The notes under the pieces were generated by a model. It was not told where the DNA came from. It did no database searches and worked only from the letters and a program-made list of their open reading frames with translations. 64,000 bases of DNA from an uncultured Flavobacteriales bacterium (GTDB taxonomy: Bacteria; Bacteroidota; Bacteroidia; Flavobacteriales_D; Parvicellaceae): assembly GCA_943787725.1 (NCBI GenBank), contig CALSNM010000011.1, positions 44,578 to 108,577 of the forward strand, written 5' to 3'. The position numbers and the translations under genes are program-made. This document shows, piece by piece, positions 38,085-47,602 of the stretch (the stretch's first letter is position 1; every line of letters begins with the position of its first letter).

Positions 38085-41000
38085 CTATTTTTTCCTTTTA
38101 AATGAAGGTATCAATCCGCCAAGCCTCCCAAATAAATCCAATATCTTTTTAAACGTGTCCATGAAAAGCGTCATTATTAAGATTATAGTCATAAACCATA
38201 TTACCAAAATATTAGCAGAAAATGTATCAAAGTAAACACCGAAAAGCTTTTTCTTAGGTGCATAAAAATGTGCTTTTAGATAATCGTAATCATAAGGCTC
38301 TAAATAAATAGGGTATGACTTCTGGATCACGTAGTCATTATCTTCATCTGTAACTTCGAATGAATTAGTATTAGTAACAAAATCTTCCAACGCACTATTT
38401 TTGTATTTATACATAAACTGGTGGAAAGATTCTTCTTTCAGTTTCGTCATAAATTTACGTAGCTTTTTATGCTGTTTTTTGTCAATTATTTTTTCACTTT
38501 TGGCTTTGTCTAAAAGAGCAATATATTCTGCGCTAGGTTTCATGAAAGTTTTTTCTACGCTATCTTTTTTATCTTCAAAGGCCTTGTATCTTCTTTTGTA
38601 TCGTTCTTTAGCAGTAGCTAGGTATTTTTTAATTTCACTGTAAGCTTCCTCGTTAAATTTGTTTAAAGTAAGATTATTGATAGTTCCATCGGTCACTTTG
38701 ATTTTTTTGGAGTGCCTATTTTCCTTTTCAATTTCATTTTTTAGAATGTGAATACTTCTTTCCATTGAAGTTTTCTTCTCTGGATTATCCTTTTTAGAAT
38801 TGACATATCCATTAATGTTCTCTAATTTTGCATCAAGGTTACTGACCCATTTATCTTTTTTCCAATTAGAAAATTTCATTTCTTGGTTATACTCATAGAA
38901 ATTCTTTTCGTATTCATTATCCTTAAACTGAGTAACGGCTAGAGCTTCATATGCCCATCTCGAAGCCATTACGTTGCCTATCCAGGGCACATGTGATTTG
39001 GAAGAAAATACAGGGTTCAGTTTGTCAAAGGGAACTAATATTCCACTAAAAAGTAATTGAGGTATTATTAATATAGGTATTAATATATATATGACTTTAA
39101 CTGAATTGAATGTAGCAGATATATTAAGACCTAACAAGTTGGCAAAACAAGACACAGAAAAGAGTATCATCCAGTAGACAAACGTCATTCCTTCAATACC
39201 CAATACTGAATTACCTACGATAACGTAAAAGATAGATTGTATTGCAGAAATTAGAAACATGATAAAAATCTTAGAAAACAAGAAACTACCTTTACTTAGA
39301 TTTAAGAATTTTTCTCTTTTCAGAATCTTTAAATTGCCTATAATCTCTTCTGCACTTGTTGTTAGCCCAATAAATAAAGATACTATTATTGAAATGAACA
39401 AAAACTGAGGTAAATTTTCACTTGTATAAAATGTGTACTCTTCATTACCATCAGAAGTACTGAAGTACTTCATGAAGAACCCGAGGATTCCAGCTAGAGC
39501 AGGAGCTTCGAATAGGGTTATGGCCATGTATTGAGCGTTTGTCAATTTAGCTTTCACATCTCTAATGAAAAATATAGCAGCTTGTTTAATTTTCCCTGGA
39601 ATCTTAAAGATGCTTTCAGGCATTTCGTCCGCGTCTTCGATGTCAGATTGTTTGCTGGCAATAAGTTCAATGTAGTGTTTGTTCCATTCTAAGGGAGAAA
39701 CTTTTCTGTGCGAAGTTAAATTACCATATTCATCTACTACTTTAGAATCAATTATATTAAAAATTTGTTCTGGGTTTACATTGCCACAAGTAATACATTC
39801 ACTTTCTTCAGAATTTACGTGTTGAACTAATCGTTTGAAGTAAATAACTGCATCAACAGGATTCCCGTTATAAATAGGATATCCACCTCTATCTAAAATG
39901 ATTAATTTATCAAACATTTTAAATATGTCTGATGATGGCTGGTGGATTACAACAAAAATTAATTTTCCTTTCAGAGATAGTTCTTTTAAAAGGTCCATTA
40001 TGTTTTCAGAGTCTCTAGAAGATAATCCAGAAGTGGGCTCATCAACGAACATTATGGATGGCTCTCTAATGAGTTCTAAGGCAATGTTTAATCTTTTTCT
40101 TTGTCCGCCACTAATAGTCTTTTCAAGAGGGCTACCTACTTTTAAATCCTTAGTTTCATATAGACCAATAGATTTTAGTGTTTGAACGCAAAGCTTAGCA
40201 ATTTCTGTATCGCTATAGTTTCCAAAACATAATTTAGAATTGTAAAAAAGGTTTTCAAATACCGTTAATTCTTCAATTAGTAAATCATCTTGCGGCACAA
40301 ATCCAATCACTCCTTCTAATTCTTTTTTGTCTTTGTGAAGATCAATTCCATTTACCTCTACGCAACCTATAGTAGGCGAGTAGTTGCCATTTAGAATATT
40401 TAGAAGAGTAGACTTACCTGCTCCAGAACCGCCCATAATTCCTAAAAGACGCCCACTTTCTTCATGTAAAGTGAAATCTTGTAAACCTATATTACCTCCT
40501 TTAAAATGGTATTGAATGTTTTTTGCTTTAAAAGAAATCTTTTTAGATGATTTATCGCTTAAAAATTTGCCTATGATATCGCTATAGTATATCGGCTGAA
40601 CTCTTGAACTTCTCAATGAAGATCCTTGCGTTAATACCTGGACTCTGTCTTGCGTTATAATTTGTCCATTTAGATAAAGTCCGTGGTTTCCGTAATACCG
40701 AACAAAATAGGTGTTTACTGATTGTACTCGAATTACTCTTAAAAAACCTACAATACTTTCTGAGTAAATGTGTTTAGAGTTTTTAAGTTTGGTTTCTTGC
40801 GAGTTGTTAATAACCAAACAAACTTCTTTATCTAAAATAGCAGTCTCATCTGCATTTACAAAAGCTAAGCAATCATCAAATTCTTCTTTCAGAATATTGA
40901 ATGTTTCAGCAACCGTTGTAACAAATTCCAACTCTTGTTCAGTAACTATATCATTCGCATAAATAAACTCCAGAATACGAATAAGTACAATTACTTTTTG

Positions 41001-41300
41001 ACGCTGTGTAAGTTCCTCATTAATTTGCGTACAAATCCTCAGTACCTTAACCGAGTTTACCGAAGTCCTTTTTCTTTTACCTACCTTTTTACTTGATTTT
41101 CCTTGATGAGAAAGCAAAAACTCATCAAATAGGGAAAGATATTCTTTAATCAATTCTTGGTTTAATTCCTGACGAAGAAATTGTCGTACAATTTTACGTC
41201 CACCAACATCATAATTGACCTCACCAGTTTCTTCATTTAATTCCCCTTTCGCGATTATTGCAAAAAGTTGCATTAAGGCTTTGAGTATTCTTTCGCTCAT
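38085..41300 (-). CDS. ABCG-like transporter with TerB-like and FHA-like N-terminal half
   Basis: A 1071-residue half-transporter in one chain. Residues 1-150 are helical and acidic, resembling a TerB fold. About 165-265 is a beta region (YFVRYYGNHGLYLNGQIITQ) resembling FHA. The ATPase spans about 275-500: Walker A GIMGGSGAGKSTLL, signature TISGGQRKRLNIA, Walker B IMFVDEPTSGLSS, and switch His VIHQPS, closest to the ABCG (White) group. A Cys pair CITCGN lies at about 528. The permease begins near 590 with five to six helices, interrupted by a soluble loop (about 800-1020, Lys/Glu-rich), and ends with one more helix. Substrate unknown. It lies head-to-tail upstream of two exported proteins. 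Confidence 0.8.
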   Translation of the reverse strand: MSERILKALMQLFAIIAKGELNEETGEVNYDVGGRKIVRQFLRQELNQELIKEYLSLFDEFLLSHQGKSSKKVGKRKRTSVNSVKVLRICTQINEELTQRQKVIVLIRILEFIYANDIVTEQELEFVTTVAETFNILKEEFDDCLAFVNADETAILDKEVCLVINNSQETKLKNSKHIYSESIVGFLRVIRVQSVNTYFVRYYGNHGLYLNGQIITQDRVQVLTQGSSLRSSRVQPIYYSDIIGKFLSDKSSKKISFKAKNIQYHFKGGNIGLQDFTLHEESGRLLGIMGGSGAGKSTLLNILNGNYSPTIGCVEVNGIDLHKDKKELEGVIGFVPQDDLLIEELTVFENLFYNSKLCFGNYSDTEIAKLCVQTLKSIGLYETKDLKVGSPLEKTISGGQRKRLNIALELIREPSIMFVDEPTSGLSSRDSENIMDLLKELSLKGKLIFVVIHQPSSDIFKMFDKLIILDRGGYPIYNGNPVDAVIYFKRLVQHVNSEESECITCGNVNPEQIFNIIDSKVVDEYGNLTSHRKVSPLEWNKHYIELIASKQSDIEDADEMPESIFKIPGKIKQAAIFFIRDVKAKLTNAQYMAITLFEAPALAGILGFFMKYFSTSDGNEEYTFYTSENLPQFLFISIIVSLFIGLTTSAEEIIGNLKILKREKFLNLSKGSFLFSKIFIMFLISAIQSIFYVIVGNSVLGIEGMTFVYWMILFSVSCFANLLGLNISATFNSVKVIYILIPILIIPQLLFSGILVPFDKLNPVFSSKSHVPWIGNVMASRWAYEALAVTQFKDNEYEKNFYEYNQEMKFSNWKKDKWVSNLDAKLENINGYVNSKKDNPEKKTSMERSIHILKNEIEKENRHSKKIKVTDGTINNLTLNKFNEEAYSEIKKYLATAKERYKRRYKAFEDKKDSVEKTFMKPSAEYIALLDKAKSEKIIDKKQHKKLRKFMTKLKEESFHQFMYKYKNSALEDFVTNTNSFEVTDEDNDYVIQKSYPIYLEPYDYDYLKAHFYAPKKKLFGVYFDTFSANILVIWFMTIILIMTLFMDTFKKILDLFGRLGGLIPSFKRKK

Positions 41301-41356
41301 TTAGTTAATGGTATTATTGAAGTTTCGAAAAGTAGGTATTGGACTTCAATAATAAT

Positions 41357-41809
41357 TTATTTTCTTTTTTCGAATCCAATCATCATGATTGCACAACCTG
41401 AAAGTTTTTTATTCATATCTAATCTTGCTTCAACGTAGCAATCAATGGTACTTTCAATTTTAAAATCCCAATAAGGAGCATTGTTATAGTCTTTATTGGA
41501 AAATAGTAAGTTCCTGTCTTTATCATAAATTTCAAAAATTAAGAAATTTTCAGCTATTCCAGCAGAAGTTGCTATTCTGTATGTAGACCCACCGTATAAA
41601 GTTACTTCAAATTCAGAGGATTGGTCTTCATCTAAAAAAGTTCTGTAAACTTGACCATCCGAAATGAAAATTCTATTCAACTGTTTATCTTGGCTTGTAT
41701 TTAAATAAGAGTTTGTTACATTGCTAATTGAATCACAAGTAATTTGTGCATTAATAGACGGGACCACAAGCAATGTAATAGCGATAAGGGTTAATTTAAA
41801 TAGTTTCAT
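41357..41809 (-). CDS. Exported protein of unknown function
   Basis: A 150-residue protein with signal peptide (KLFKLTLIAITLLVVPSINAQ) and a beta-rich mature part: RIFISDGQVYRTFLDEDQSS, EFEVTLYGGSTYRIATSA and a C-terminal strand CAIMMIGFEKRK. The pattern resembles a bacterial pre-peptidase C-type or carbohydrate-binding beta sandwich, but I cannot name a family. It begins 2 nt after the stop codon of the 306-residue protein gene, so the two are co-translated. The next gene on this strand is the ABCG-like transporter, 57 nt away. Confidence 0.65.
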   Translation of the reverse strand: MKLFKLTLIAITLLVVPSINAQITCDSISNVTNSYLNTSQDKQLNRIFISDGQVYRTFLDEDQSSEFEVTLYGGSTYRIATSAGIAENFLIFEIYDKDRNLLFSNKDYNNAPYWDFKIESTIDCYVEARLDMNKKLSGCAIMMIGFEKRK

Positions 41810-41811
41810 AA

Positions 41812-42732
41812 TTATTCAACGATTTCAGTTCTTATTGATTTGATTTTTTCGATAATTGCTTCTAAATCTCCATTCGCAATCTCAACAGTGTGTTTGCTTT
41901 TAATTGTTGTCACTTTTTTAGACTCATCCGTAGACGAAGGAATGTATTCGTAGGTATATTTGATTTCCTCAAATATACTATACAGGTCTTCCAATTCATT
42001 AATTAAATCTTCATAATCAGTATCAGTGTTATATTGACCTAACATTGCAATTAAACTTGCCAAAGGCTTCTTTTGGTCTCCCAACCTTTCAATTAATAAA
42101 GAATTATTTGAGGAAATAGCAGCATCTGCTGCAATATAAATGGATTCAATCCAGCCACCAGCTAGTACAAGAGCAGCTACATCATTTTTATCATTGTCCT
42201 TTAAGTAGTTGTCAGAGTTTCTATAGGCGTCAGAAACGAAAACTAACATTGAGTCTTGATTTCCAATATTGGAACTAAACCTATCTGCTAATTTTTCGTC
42301 AAAAGCACCTTCAAGTCCCAATTCCTTGGAAAGGCCTCTAACAGATTTTAAATATCGAAGAGCGCCATCTGTTTGCTCATAAATAGTTAAATAACCCAAG
42401 TCAGCTCCATACACACCAAGATTCAAAGCTTTTGAAAAGTTAGAAGAATAGTTCATTGCATTGTCTGCAGGATTAACATAATCCGAGTTAAAAAGGACTC
42501 CAACATCTTTTATTAGAAATGCTGTTTGAACAGGAGAAGGAATAGAAAATATTTGGTCACCAATCAGAAAGATGCTTTCATCGGGGTTAACTACAGAATC
42601 CTTTTGGTGTGCAACATCTTCCGTATTATCACCATCATTGGTAGTTTCACTTTCTGTTCCACATCTTCCCATTAGCATTGTTACTGAGAATAGAGATGAA
42701 CCAATAATGAATAATTTAAGTTTGTTTTTCAT
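41812..42732 (-). CDS. Putative lipoprotein of unknown function
   Basis: A 306-residue protein beginning MKNKLKLFIIGSSLFSVTML, with a Cys after MGR at residue 24 that fits a Bacteroidota lipobox, followed by an acidic linker (ESETTNDGDNTEDVAHQKDS). The mature part is mainly helical, with NPADNAMNYSSNFSKALNLG, YLTIYEQTDGALRYL and LVLAGGWIESIYIAADAAIS. No domain recognised. It is the promoter-proximal gene of a three-gene minus-strand cluster ending in the ABCG-like transporter. That order suggests the exported proteins serve the transporter, but this is inference. Confidence 0.65.
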   Translation of the reverse strand: MKNKLKLFIIGSSLFSVTMLMGRCGTESETTNDGDNTEDVAHQKDSVVNPDESIFLIGDQIFSIPSPVQTAFLIKDVGVLFNSDYVNPADNAMNYSSNFSKALNLGVYGADLGYLTIYEQTDGALRYLKSVRGLSKELGLEGAFDEKLADRFSSNIGNQDSMLVFVSDAYRNSDNYLKDNDKNDVAALVLAGGWIESIYIAADAAISSNNSLLIERLGDQKKPLASLIAMLGQYNTDTDYEDLINELEDLYSIFEEIKYTYEYIPSSTDESKKVTTIKSKHTVEIANGDLEAIIEKIKSIRTEIVE

Positions 42733-43119
42733 TTGTGCTATTTTGTTCTACAACATTAATATAATTAGCCAAAGAAAACAATAATGGGGGTAACATCCAA
42801 AATATATTTTCTTTTATTTTTAAGTTCAACAAAATTTCGATTTAATGGAATTTTTTTTTACCTATTTGATTACTTCATGATTTGCTGAATTATTTAGTTT
42901 GACATCAAGTTTAAGGCATAGGGTAGATGTCGTTGCAATTATTAGTTAACATGTACTGAACATAAAGATGCTTAATAACTTGTATAACAGTTTCTTATGT
43001 GCAGTGTGCGCAGAATTATTGTTTATTGATTTATTCAAGTTTTTTAAAATATATTTTGTTTTTCGTACATTGTCAAAAATCGATATTTTAATGAAGTGTT
43101 TTGATTAAAAAGATTGATT
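42733..43119. other. Divergent intergenic region before pfkA
   Basis: A 387-nt AT-rich region between the lipoprotein gene (minus) and pfkA (plus). TACATTGTC near 43070 resembles the TAnnTTTG -7 element with one base missing. I see no hairpin terminator, no RNA gene and no open frame of interest. Confidence 0.5.
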
Positions 43120-44100
43120 ATGGTGAAGATCAATAAAATTGCTGTTTTCACTTCAGGAGGAGATGCTCCTGGAATGAATGCTTGTATACGGGCGATTGTT
43201 CGGAAAGCGATGCACAGTAATATTGATGTACTCGGAGCCTTAAGGGGTTATGACGGTATCATTAATAATGATTTTATTCAATTGGATAAATCTTCTGTAG
43301 GAAACATTATCCAAAAGGGAGGTACTATCTTAAAAACTGCTAGAAGTATTGATTTTATTACAGTTAATGGCAGGAGGAAGGCTTTTGAGAGTGTTCAAAA
43401 AAACAACATTGATGCTATTGTTGCCATTGGAGGTGATGGAACTTTTTCCGGTGCCGCGATTTTCACAAGTGAATATGGTGTTCCAATAATTGGGATTCCA
43501 GGTACTATCGACAATGATTTATTTGGGACAGACGATTCAATTGGATATGATACTGCTCTGAATACAATAGTAGAGGCAGTGGACAAAATTAGGGATACGG
43601 CCAATAGTCATGATCGCTTATTTATTGTTGAAGTCATGGGGAAAGATGCTGGATTTATTGCTCTCCGAAGTGGAGTTGCAGTTGGAGCTGAGGCTGTTTT
43701 AGTTCCAGAAACGCATACTTACATTGAGCATTTATTAAATAAACTTGGTGGAGAAAGGAGGAAAAGTAAATCGGGAAGTATTGTTATAGTTGCTGAAGGT
43801 GATGGATATGGTGGTGCTTATAAGGTTGCAGATGCTGTTAAAGAGAGGTACCAACATTTTGATATTCGTGTTTCAATTTTAGGACATATTCAAAGGGGGG
43901 GTAATCCTTCAGCATTTGACAGGGTGTTAGCCAGTCGACTGGGTGCCGGTGCTGTAGATGGCTTAATGGAAGGGCGCAAAGGAGCTATGATTGGATTAGT
44001 TAACAAAGAACTAGTATTTACGCCTTTTGAAAAGGCGGTTAAACATCATAAAGAATTAAATAAACAACTACTTTCGTTGGCTGAAATTCTAGCACTTTAA
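43120..44100 (+). CDS. pfkA: ATP-dependent 6-phosphofructokinase
   Basis: A 326-residue bacterial-type PFK. Conserved motifs are TSGGDAPGMNACIR at the N-terminus, GGDGTFSGA (ATP/Mg site), GIPGTIDNDL (catalytic Asp), EVMGKDAGF, and the fructose-6-phosphate-binding ILGHIQRGG. It phosphorylates fructose 6-phosphate in glycolysis. Gly at the position after GGDG (GGDGTF) fits the ATP-using type. The ATG at 43120 is preferred over a TTG at 43114. Only 23 nt separate it from priA. Confidence 0.95.
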   Translation: MVKINKIAVFTSGGDAPGMNACIRAIVRKAMHSNIDVLGALRGYDGIINNDFIQLDKSSVGNIIQKGGTILKTARSIDFITVNGRRKAFESVQKNNIDAIVAIGGDGTFSGAAIFTSEYGVPIIGIPGTIDNDLFGTDDSIGYDTALNTIVEAVDKIRDTANSHDRLFIVEVMGKDAGFIALRSGVAVGAEAVLVPETHTYIEHLLNKLGGERRKSKSGSIVIVAEGDGYGGAYKVADAVKERYQHFDIRVSILGHIQRGGNPSAFDRVLASRLGAGAVDGLMEGRKGAMIGLVNKELVFTPFEKAVKHHKELNKQLLSLAEILAL

Positions 44101-44123
44101 TTTTTTTTATTGTAAAGTTGTAA

Positions 44124-46595
44124 ATGGAGCGTGAAACAATATTCATAGATGTTATTCTTCCCTTGGCGGTGCCTAATCTTTATAGTTATCGTATACCCTT
44201 CGAATTGAATGAATTTGTTTGTGTGGGGCAACGCGTTGTTATTCCTTTTGGACGCAGCAAATTGTATACTGCGATTGTTAAGAAGATTCATAATACACCA
44301 CCTAATTATACAACTAAATACATCGAGTTTATTCTGGACGAGCAGCCTATAGTTACTGATATTCAGCTTAAACTTTGGGATTGGATTTCGGAACATTATA
44401 TGTGTCATATAGGGGAGGTTATGCTTGCTGCTTTGCCCAGTAGCTTGAAATTAGCAAGCGAAACTAAGGTGCTTTTTAATGATCGTTTTGAAGGAGAATT
44501 GTCCAGCCTTAGTGATCAGGAATACTTAATTAAGGAGGCTTTAGATTTAAGGTCTGTATTGAGTTTAGGAGAAATAGGAGAAATATTGGATATAAAAACA
44601 GTATATCCGATTGTCAAGAAGCTCATTGATAAAGGCGTTGTGGTAGCGGAAGAAGAATTAAAAGAAAGTTATCGTCCTAAAAAAGAAAAGTATGTTGAAT
44701 TAGCAAAAGAATATCAAAATGAGGACAAGATGGAGGTTCTTTTTGATGAATTGAAGAGGGCTGTAAAACAGCAGGAACTTCTTTTGTTATATCTACAGAT
44801 GAGTAATTATTTTGCGCATAAAGTGGAGGTTAAAAAAGTGGATTTATTAAAAAAAGCCTCCAGCTCCCCAGCAGTGTTAAAAGGATTGTATGAAAAAGGT
44901 GTTTTAATTGAATATGCCCAAGAAATAGGTCGTTTTAAAGCATATGAAGGAGGAAGGAATGATACAAAAGAATTGTCTAATGCACAAAAATTAGCTTTAT
45001 CAAGTGTTGTGAACACTTTTAAAGAGAAGAACATTTGTTTGTTGCACGGGGTTACTGGTAGTGGTAAAACGGAAGTCTATGTCGAACTTATAAATAAGCA
45101 CATTGCAAAAGGCGAGCAAGTGTTGTATTTGTTGCCTGAAATAGCTCTTACTACTCAAATGATAAATCGTTTGCGTAAATATTTTGGAGACAAAATCGGA
45201 ATATATCATTCAAAATTTTCACCCAATGAAAGAGTTGAAGTTTGGAATGCGGTTTTAAAAAATAAATTACATAAATATGATGTTCTTCTAGGTGCAAGAA
45301 GTGCTATCTTTCTTCCGTTCAATAATTTGGGACTGATTATAGTAGATGAGGAGCACGAAACATCTTTTAAGCAGCATGATCCTGCACCAAGGTATAACGC
45401 TAGAGATACAGCCTATGTTTTAGCGAAAATGCATGGAGCAAAAGTACTACTAGGATCTGCTACTCCCTCCATTGAAACCATGTATAGTGCAAAAGAAAGA
45501 AAGATAGGGTTGGTTGAAATGAAGAAACGGTTTGGTGATATCCAATTACCCGAAATTCTATGCGCAGATCTTGGTGAGCATAAGAAAAAGAAAAAAATGC
45601 ATGGAATTTTCTCTGAGTTTCTGATCAAAGAAATGAAAGATTCTCTAGCGCGAAAAGAGCAAATTATACTATTCCAAAATAGGAGAGGATATGCTCCTAG
45701 ATGGACTTGTGAAGTTTGTGGATGGGTTCCAATGTGTACAAGATGTGATGTAAGTTTAACCTATCATAAATATACGCATCAATTAAACTGTCACTATTGT
45801 GGATATACAATAAGTCCTCCTAATAAATGCGATGCTTGTGGCAGTTCGGAAATTAAAATGTTAGGTTTTGGAACTGAAAAAATTGAGGAAGAAATATCCA
45901 TTTACTTATCTAGTGAGGTGAAAATTCAAAGAATGGATTTGGACACAACGCGCTCTAAATTTGCTTATCAGAATATTATAAATGATTTTGAGAATCGAGA
46001 AATAGATATTTTGGTTGGTACACAAATGGTTACCAAAGGGCTTGACTTTGATAATGTTTCACTTGTGGGCGTTTTAAATGCGGATGATATGCTTTATTAC
46101 CCTGATTTCAGAGCGTTTGAGCGAGCTTACCAATTAATGACTCAAGTAAGTGGTCGAGCAGGGAGAAAAAAGCACAGAGGTAAAGTAATAATTCAGACGC
46201 ATACTCCTGAACATTGGATTATCCAGAAAGTAATGCAAAATGATTACGATGGAATGTATGATCAAGAACTTTATGAAAGAAAAAACTATCAATATCCGCC
46301 ATTTTATAGATTGATAAGGTTGACTGTGCGGCATAAAGAAAAAGTAATTGCAGATACAGCTAGTGCAGAATTGGCAAAAATGCTTCAAGTAAAACTAGGT
46401 AATAGAATATTAGGTCCTGAGTATCCATCTGTTCCCAGGATTAAGAATGTTTATAATAAAGTAGTGACGATTAAATTTGAGCGAAGTGCATCTGTTGCTA
46501 AAGTAAAAGGATACTTGTTAGATAACCTTGCGAATCTAAAGCAAATTAATGGGTATAAATCTGTTCGTGTTAAAATTGATGTGGACCCACTTTAG
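44124..46595 (+). CDS. priA: Primosomal protein N' (PriA helicase)
   Basis: An 823-residue replication-restart helicase. The N-terminal DNA-binding domain starts LPLAVPNLYSYRIP. The helicase core has Walker A LLHGVTGSGKTEVYV, DEEH in IVDEEHETSFKQ and LLGSATPS. The zinc-binding block has paired cysteines CEVCGWVPMCTRCDVS, then CHYCGYTISPPNKCDACGS, followed by FGTEKIEEEI and ILVGTQMVTKGLDFDNV. It reloads the replisome at collapsed forks. All catalytic parts are present. Its stop overlaps the convergent downstream gene by 4 nt. Confidence 0.96.
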   Translation: MERETIFIDVILPLAVPNLYSYRIPFELNEFVCVGQRVVIPFGRSKLYTAIVKKIHNTPPNYTTKYIEFILDEQPIVTDIQLKLWDWISEHYMCHIGEVMLAALPSSLKLASETKVLFNDRFEGELSSLSDQEYLIKEALDLRSVLSLGEIGEILDIKTVYPIVKKLIDKGVVVAEEELKESYRPKKEKYVELAKEYQNEDKMEVLFDELKRAVKQQELLLLYLQMSNYFAHKVEVKKVDLLKKASSSPAVLKGLYEKGVLIEYAQEIGRFKAYEGGRNDTKELSNAQKLALSSVVNTFKEKNICLLHGVTGSGKTEVYVELINKHIAKGEQVLYLLPEIALTTQMINRLRKYFGDKIGIYHSKFSPNERVEVWNAVLKNKLHKYDVLLGARSAIFLPFNNLGLIIVDEEHETSFKQHDPAPRYNARDTAYVLAKMHGAKVLLGSATPSIETMYSAKERKIGLVEMKKRFGDIQLPEILCADLGEHKKKKKMHGIFSEFLIKEMKDSLARKEQIILFQNRRGYAPRWTCEVCGWVPMCTRCDVSLTYHKYTHQLNCHYCGYTISPPNKCDACGSSEIKMLGFGTEKIEEEISIYLSSEVKIQRMDLDTTRSKFAYQNIINDFENREIDILVGTQMVTKGLDFDNVSLVGVLNADDMLYYPDFRAFERAYQLMTQVSGRAGRKKHRGKVIIQTHTPEHWIIQKVMQNDYDGMYDQELYERKNYQYPPFYRLIRLTVRHKEKVIADTASAELAKMLQVKLGNRILGPEYPSVPRIKNVYNKVVTIKFERSASVAKVKGYLLDNLANLKQINGYKSVRVKIDVDPL

Positions 46596-46843
46596 CTCAT
46601 TAATTCACTTGTTTCAAAATATAAGTCTTTGCACATAGGCAGAGTTTGGATTACTTTTCTTAATATTTCCTCGTTGTCAATTTTAAAAATCATCCAAAGA
46701 TTATCCATGTTTTTATTCATGTAAACTTGGTGTATTATGTTTTTTGTCATTAACTCTCCCATTCTTACTTGCTCTTTTTTTATTATATCTGGAGAGATTT
46801 GAGTGAAAGCGTTTCTTCGAAAATGAACCATATAAGTTTTCAT
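46592..46843 (-). CDS. Small muconolactone-isomerase-like protein
   Basis: An 83-residue protein with one ferredoxin-like alpha/beta unit: MVHFRRNAFTQISPDIIKKE, VRMGELMTKNIIHQVYMNKN, LWMIFKIDNEEILRKVIQTL. The size and order resemble muconolactone-delta-isomerase-like or YciI-like small proteins, common in Bacteroidota, but no catalytic residue is diagnostic. Its stop overlaps priA's stop by 4 nt on the opposite strand. Function unknown. Confidence 0.6.
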   Translation of the reverse strand: MKTYMVHFRRNAFTQISPDIIKKEQVRMGELMTKNIIHQVYMNKNMDNLWMIFKIDNEEILRKVIQTLPMCKDLYFETSELMS

Positions 46844-46960
46844 GTGTCTTTGGTTTAAATTTCAGCGAATTTAAGAATTCTAATATCTTTTTATAAGTTT
46901 TAGCTGTGCACATTTCTTGTTGTGCAAAATTCTTTTTAATTTGTAGTAAAATAGATTGAA

Positions 46961-47560
46961 ATGAAAAAAGTATATAATTTAATTGTTTTGTTTTCTTTTG
47001 TTGGTTTTAGTTCTTGTCAATTGAATGAAGAAAAAGAAGATTTTGAAGATCCATCTGTTCCTGTGGTTGAGAATAAAATAAATGCCCTTAAGCCCGCGGA
47101 AGGAGGAGAGCCAATTCATTATAAAAATTTGGAGAAATTTTTACCCACTACTATTGATGGTTATGATAGGGAAGCTCCAGAAGGTGCTATGTTGAATATG
47201 ACTGGCTTCTCTGTTTCGAGTGCAACAGCGGAATATACAAACTCGAATAAAGATTATATACGTGTTTCTATACTTGATTATAATGCTGCTCCTAGTGTAT
47301 ATGAGAACTCAACTGCAATGTGGGGAAAGGGTATTACGATTGATTCTTATGATGAGTATGCCAAGTCATTCAACTTGAGCAATGAATTAAATGGTTGGGA
47401 ATCTTTTGAAAAAAACTACAACAAGGCAACTGTTATGATGGGTTTTGGAAATAGATTGTTAATAACTGTTGAAGCAAATAATCAACAGAATGCTGAAATG
47501 TCAAAAGATATAATTTCTGCAATGAATTTGAAAAGCATGATGATGGCAATAAACGGTTAA
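46961..47560 (+). CDS. Putative lipoprotein of unknown function
   Basis: A 199-residue protein with lipoprotein signal KKVYNLIVLFSFVGFSSC (Cys19) and an acidic linker. The mature part is alpha/beta: NKINALKPAEGGEPIHYKNL, LPTTIDGYDREAPEGAML, VSSATAEYTNSNKDYIRVSI, GFGNRLLITVEANNQQ. The strand LEKFLP-x-TIDGY suggests a cystatin-like or NTF2-like fold of the type seen in anchored quality-control proteins, but I cannot support a family. Preceded by TTAATTTG, a near -7 element. It faces a T9SS hydrolase in convergent orientation. Confidence 0.7.
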   Translation: MKKVYNLIVLFSFVGFSSCQLNEEKEDFEDPSVPVVENKINALKPAEGGEPIHYKNLEKFLPTTIDGYDREAPEGAMLNMTGFSVSSATAEYTNSNKDYIRVSILDYNAAPSVYENSTAMWGKGITIDSYDEYAKSFNLSNELNGWESFEKNYNKATVMMGFGNRLLITVEANNQQNAEMSKDIISAMNLKSMMMAING

Positions 47561-47602
47561 AAATAAATTATACAATTTTCTTCAGATTGTATCATAGGTT
47601 TG

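Noticed and set aside
38401..40962. Plus-strand open frames inside the ABCG-like gene
   Set aside because: Complement shadows of a long conserved gene.
47571..47594. Terminator between the lipoprotein and T9SS hydrolase genes
   Set aside because: A 7-bp stem (ATACAAT/ATTGTAT) exists, but neither side has a good T run.
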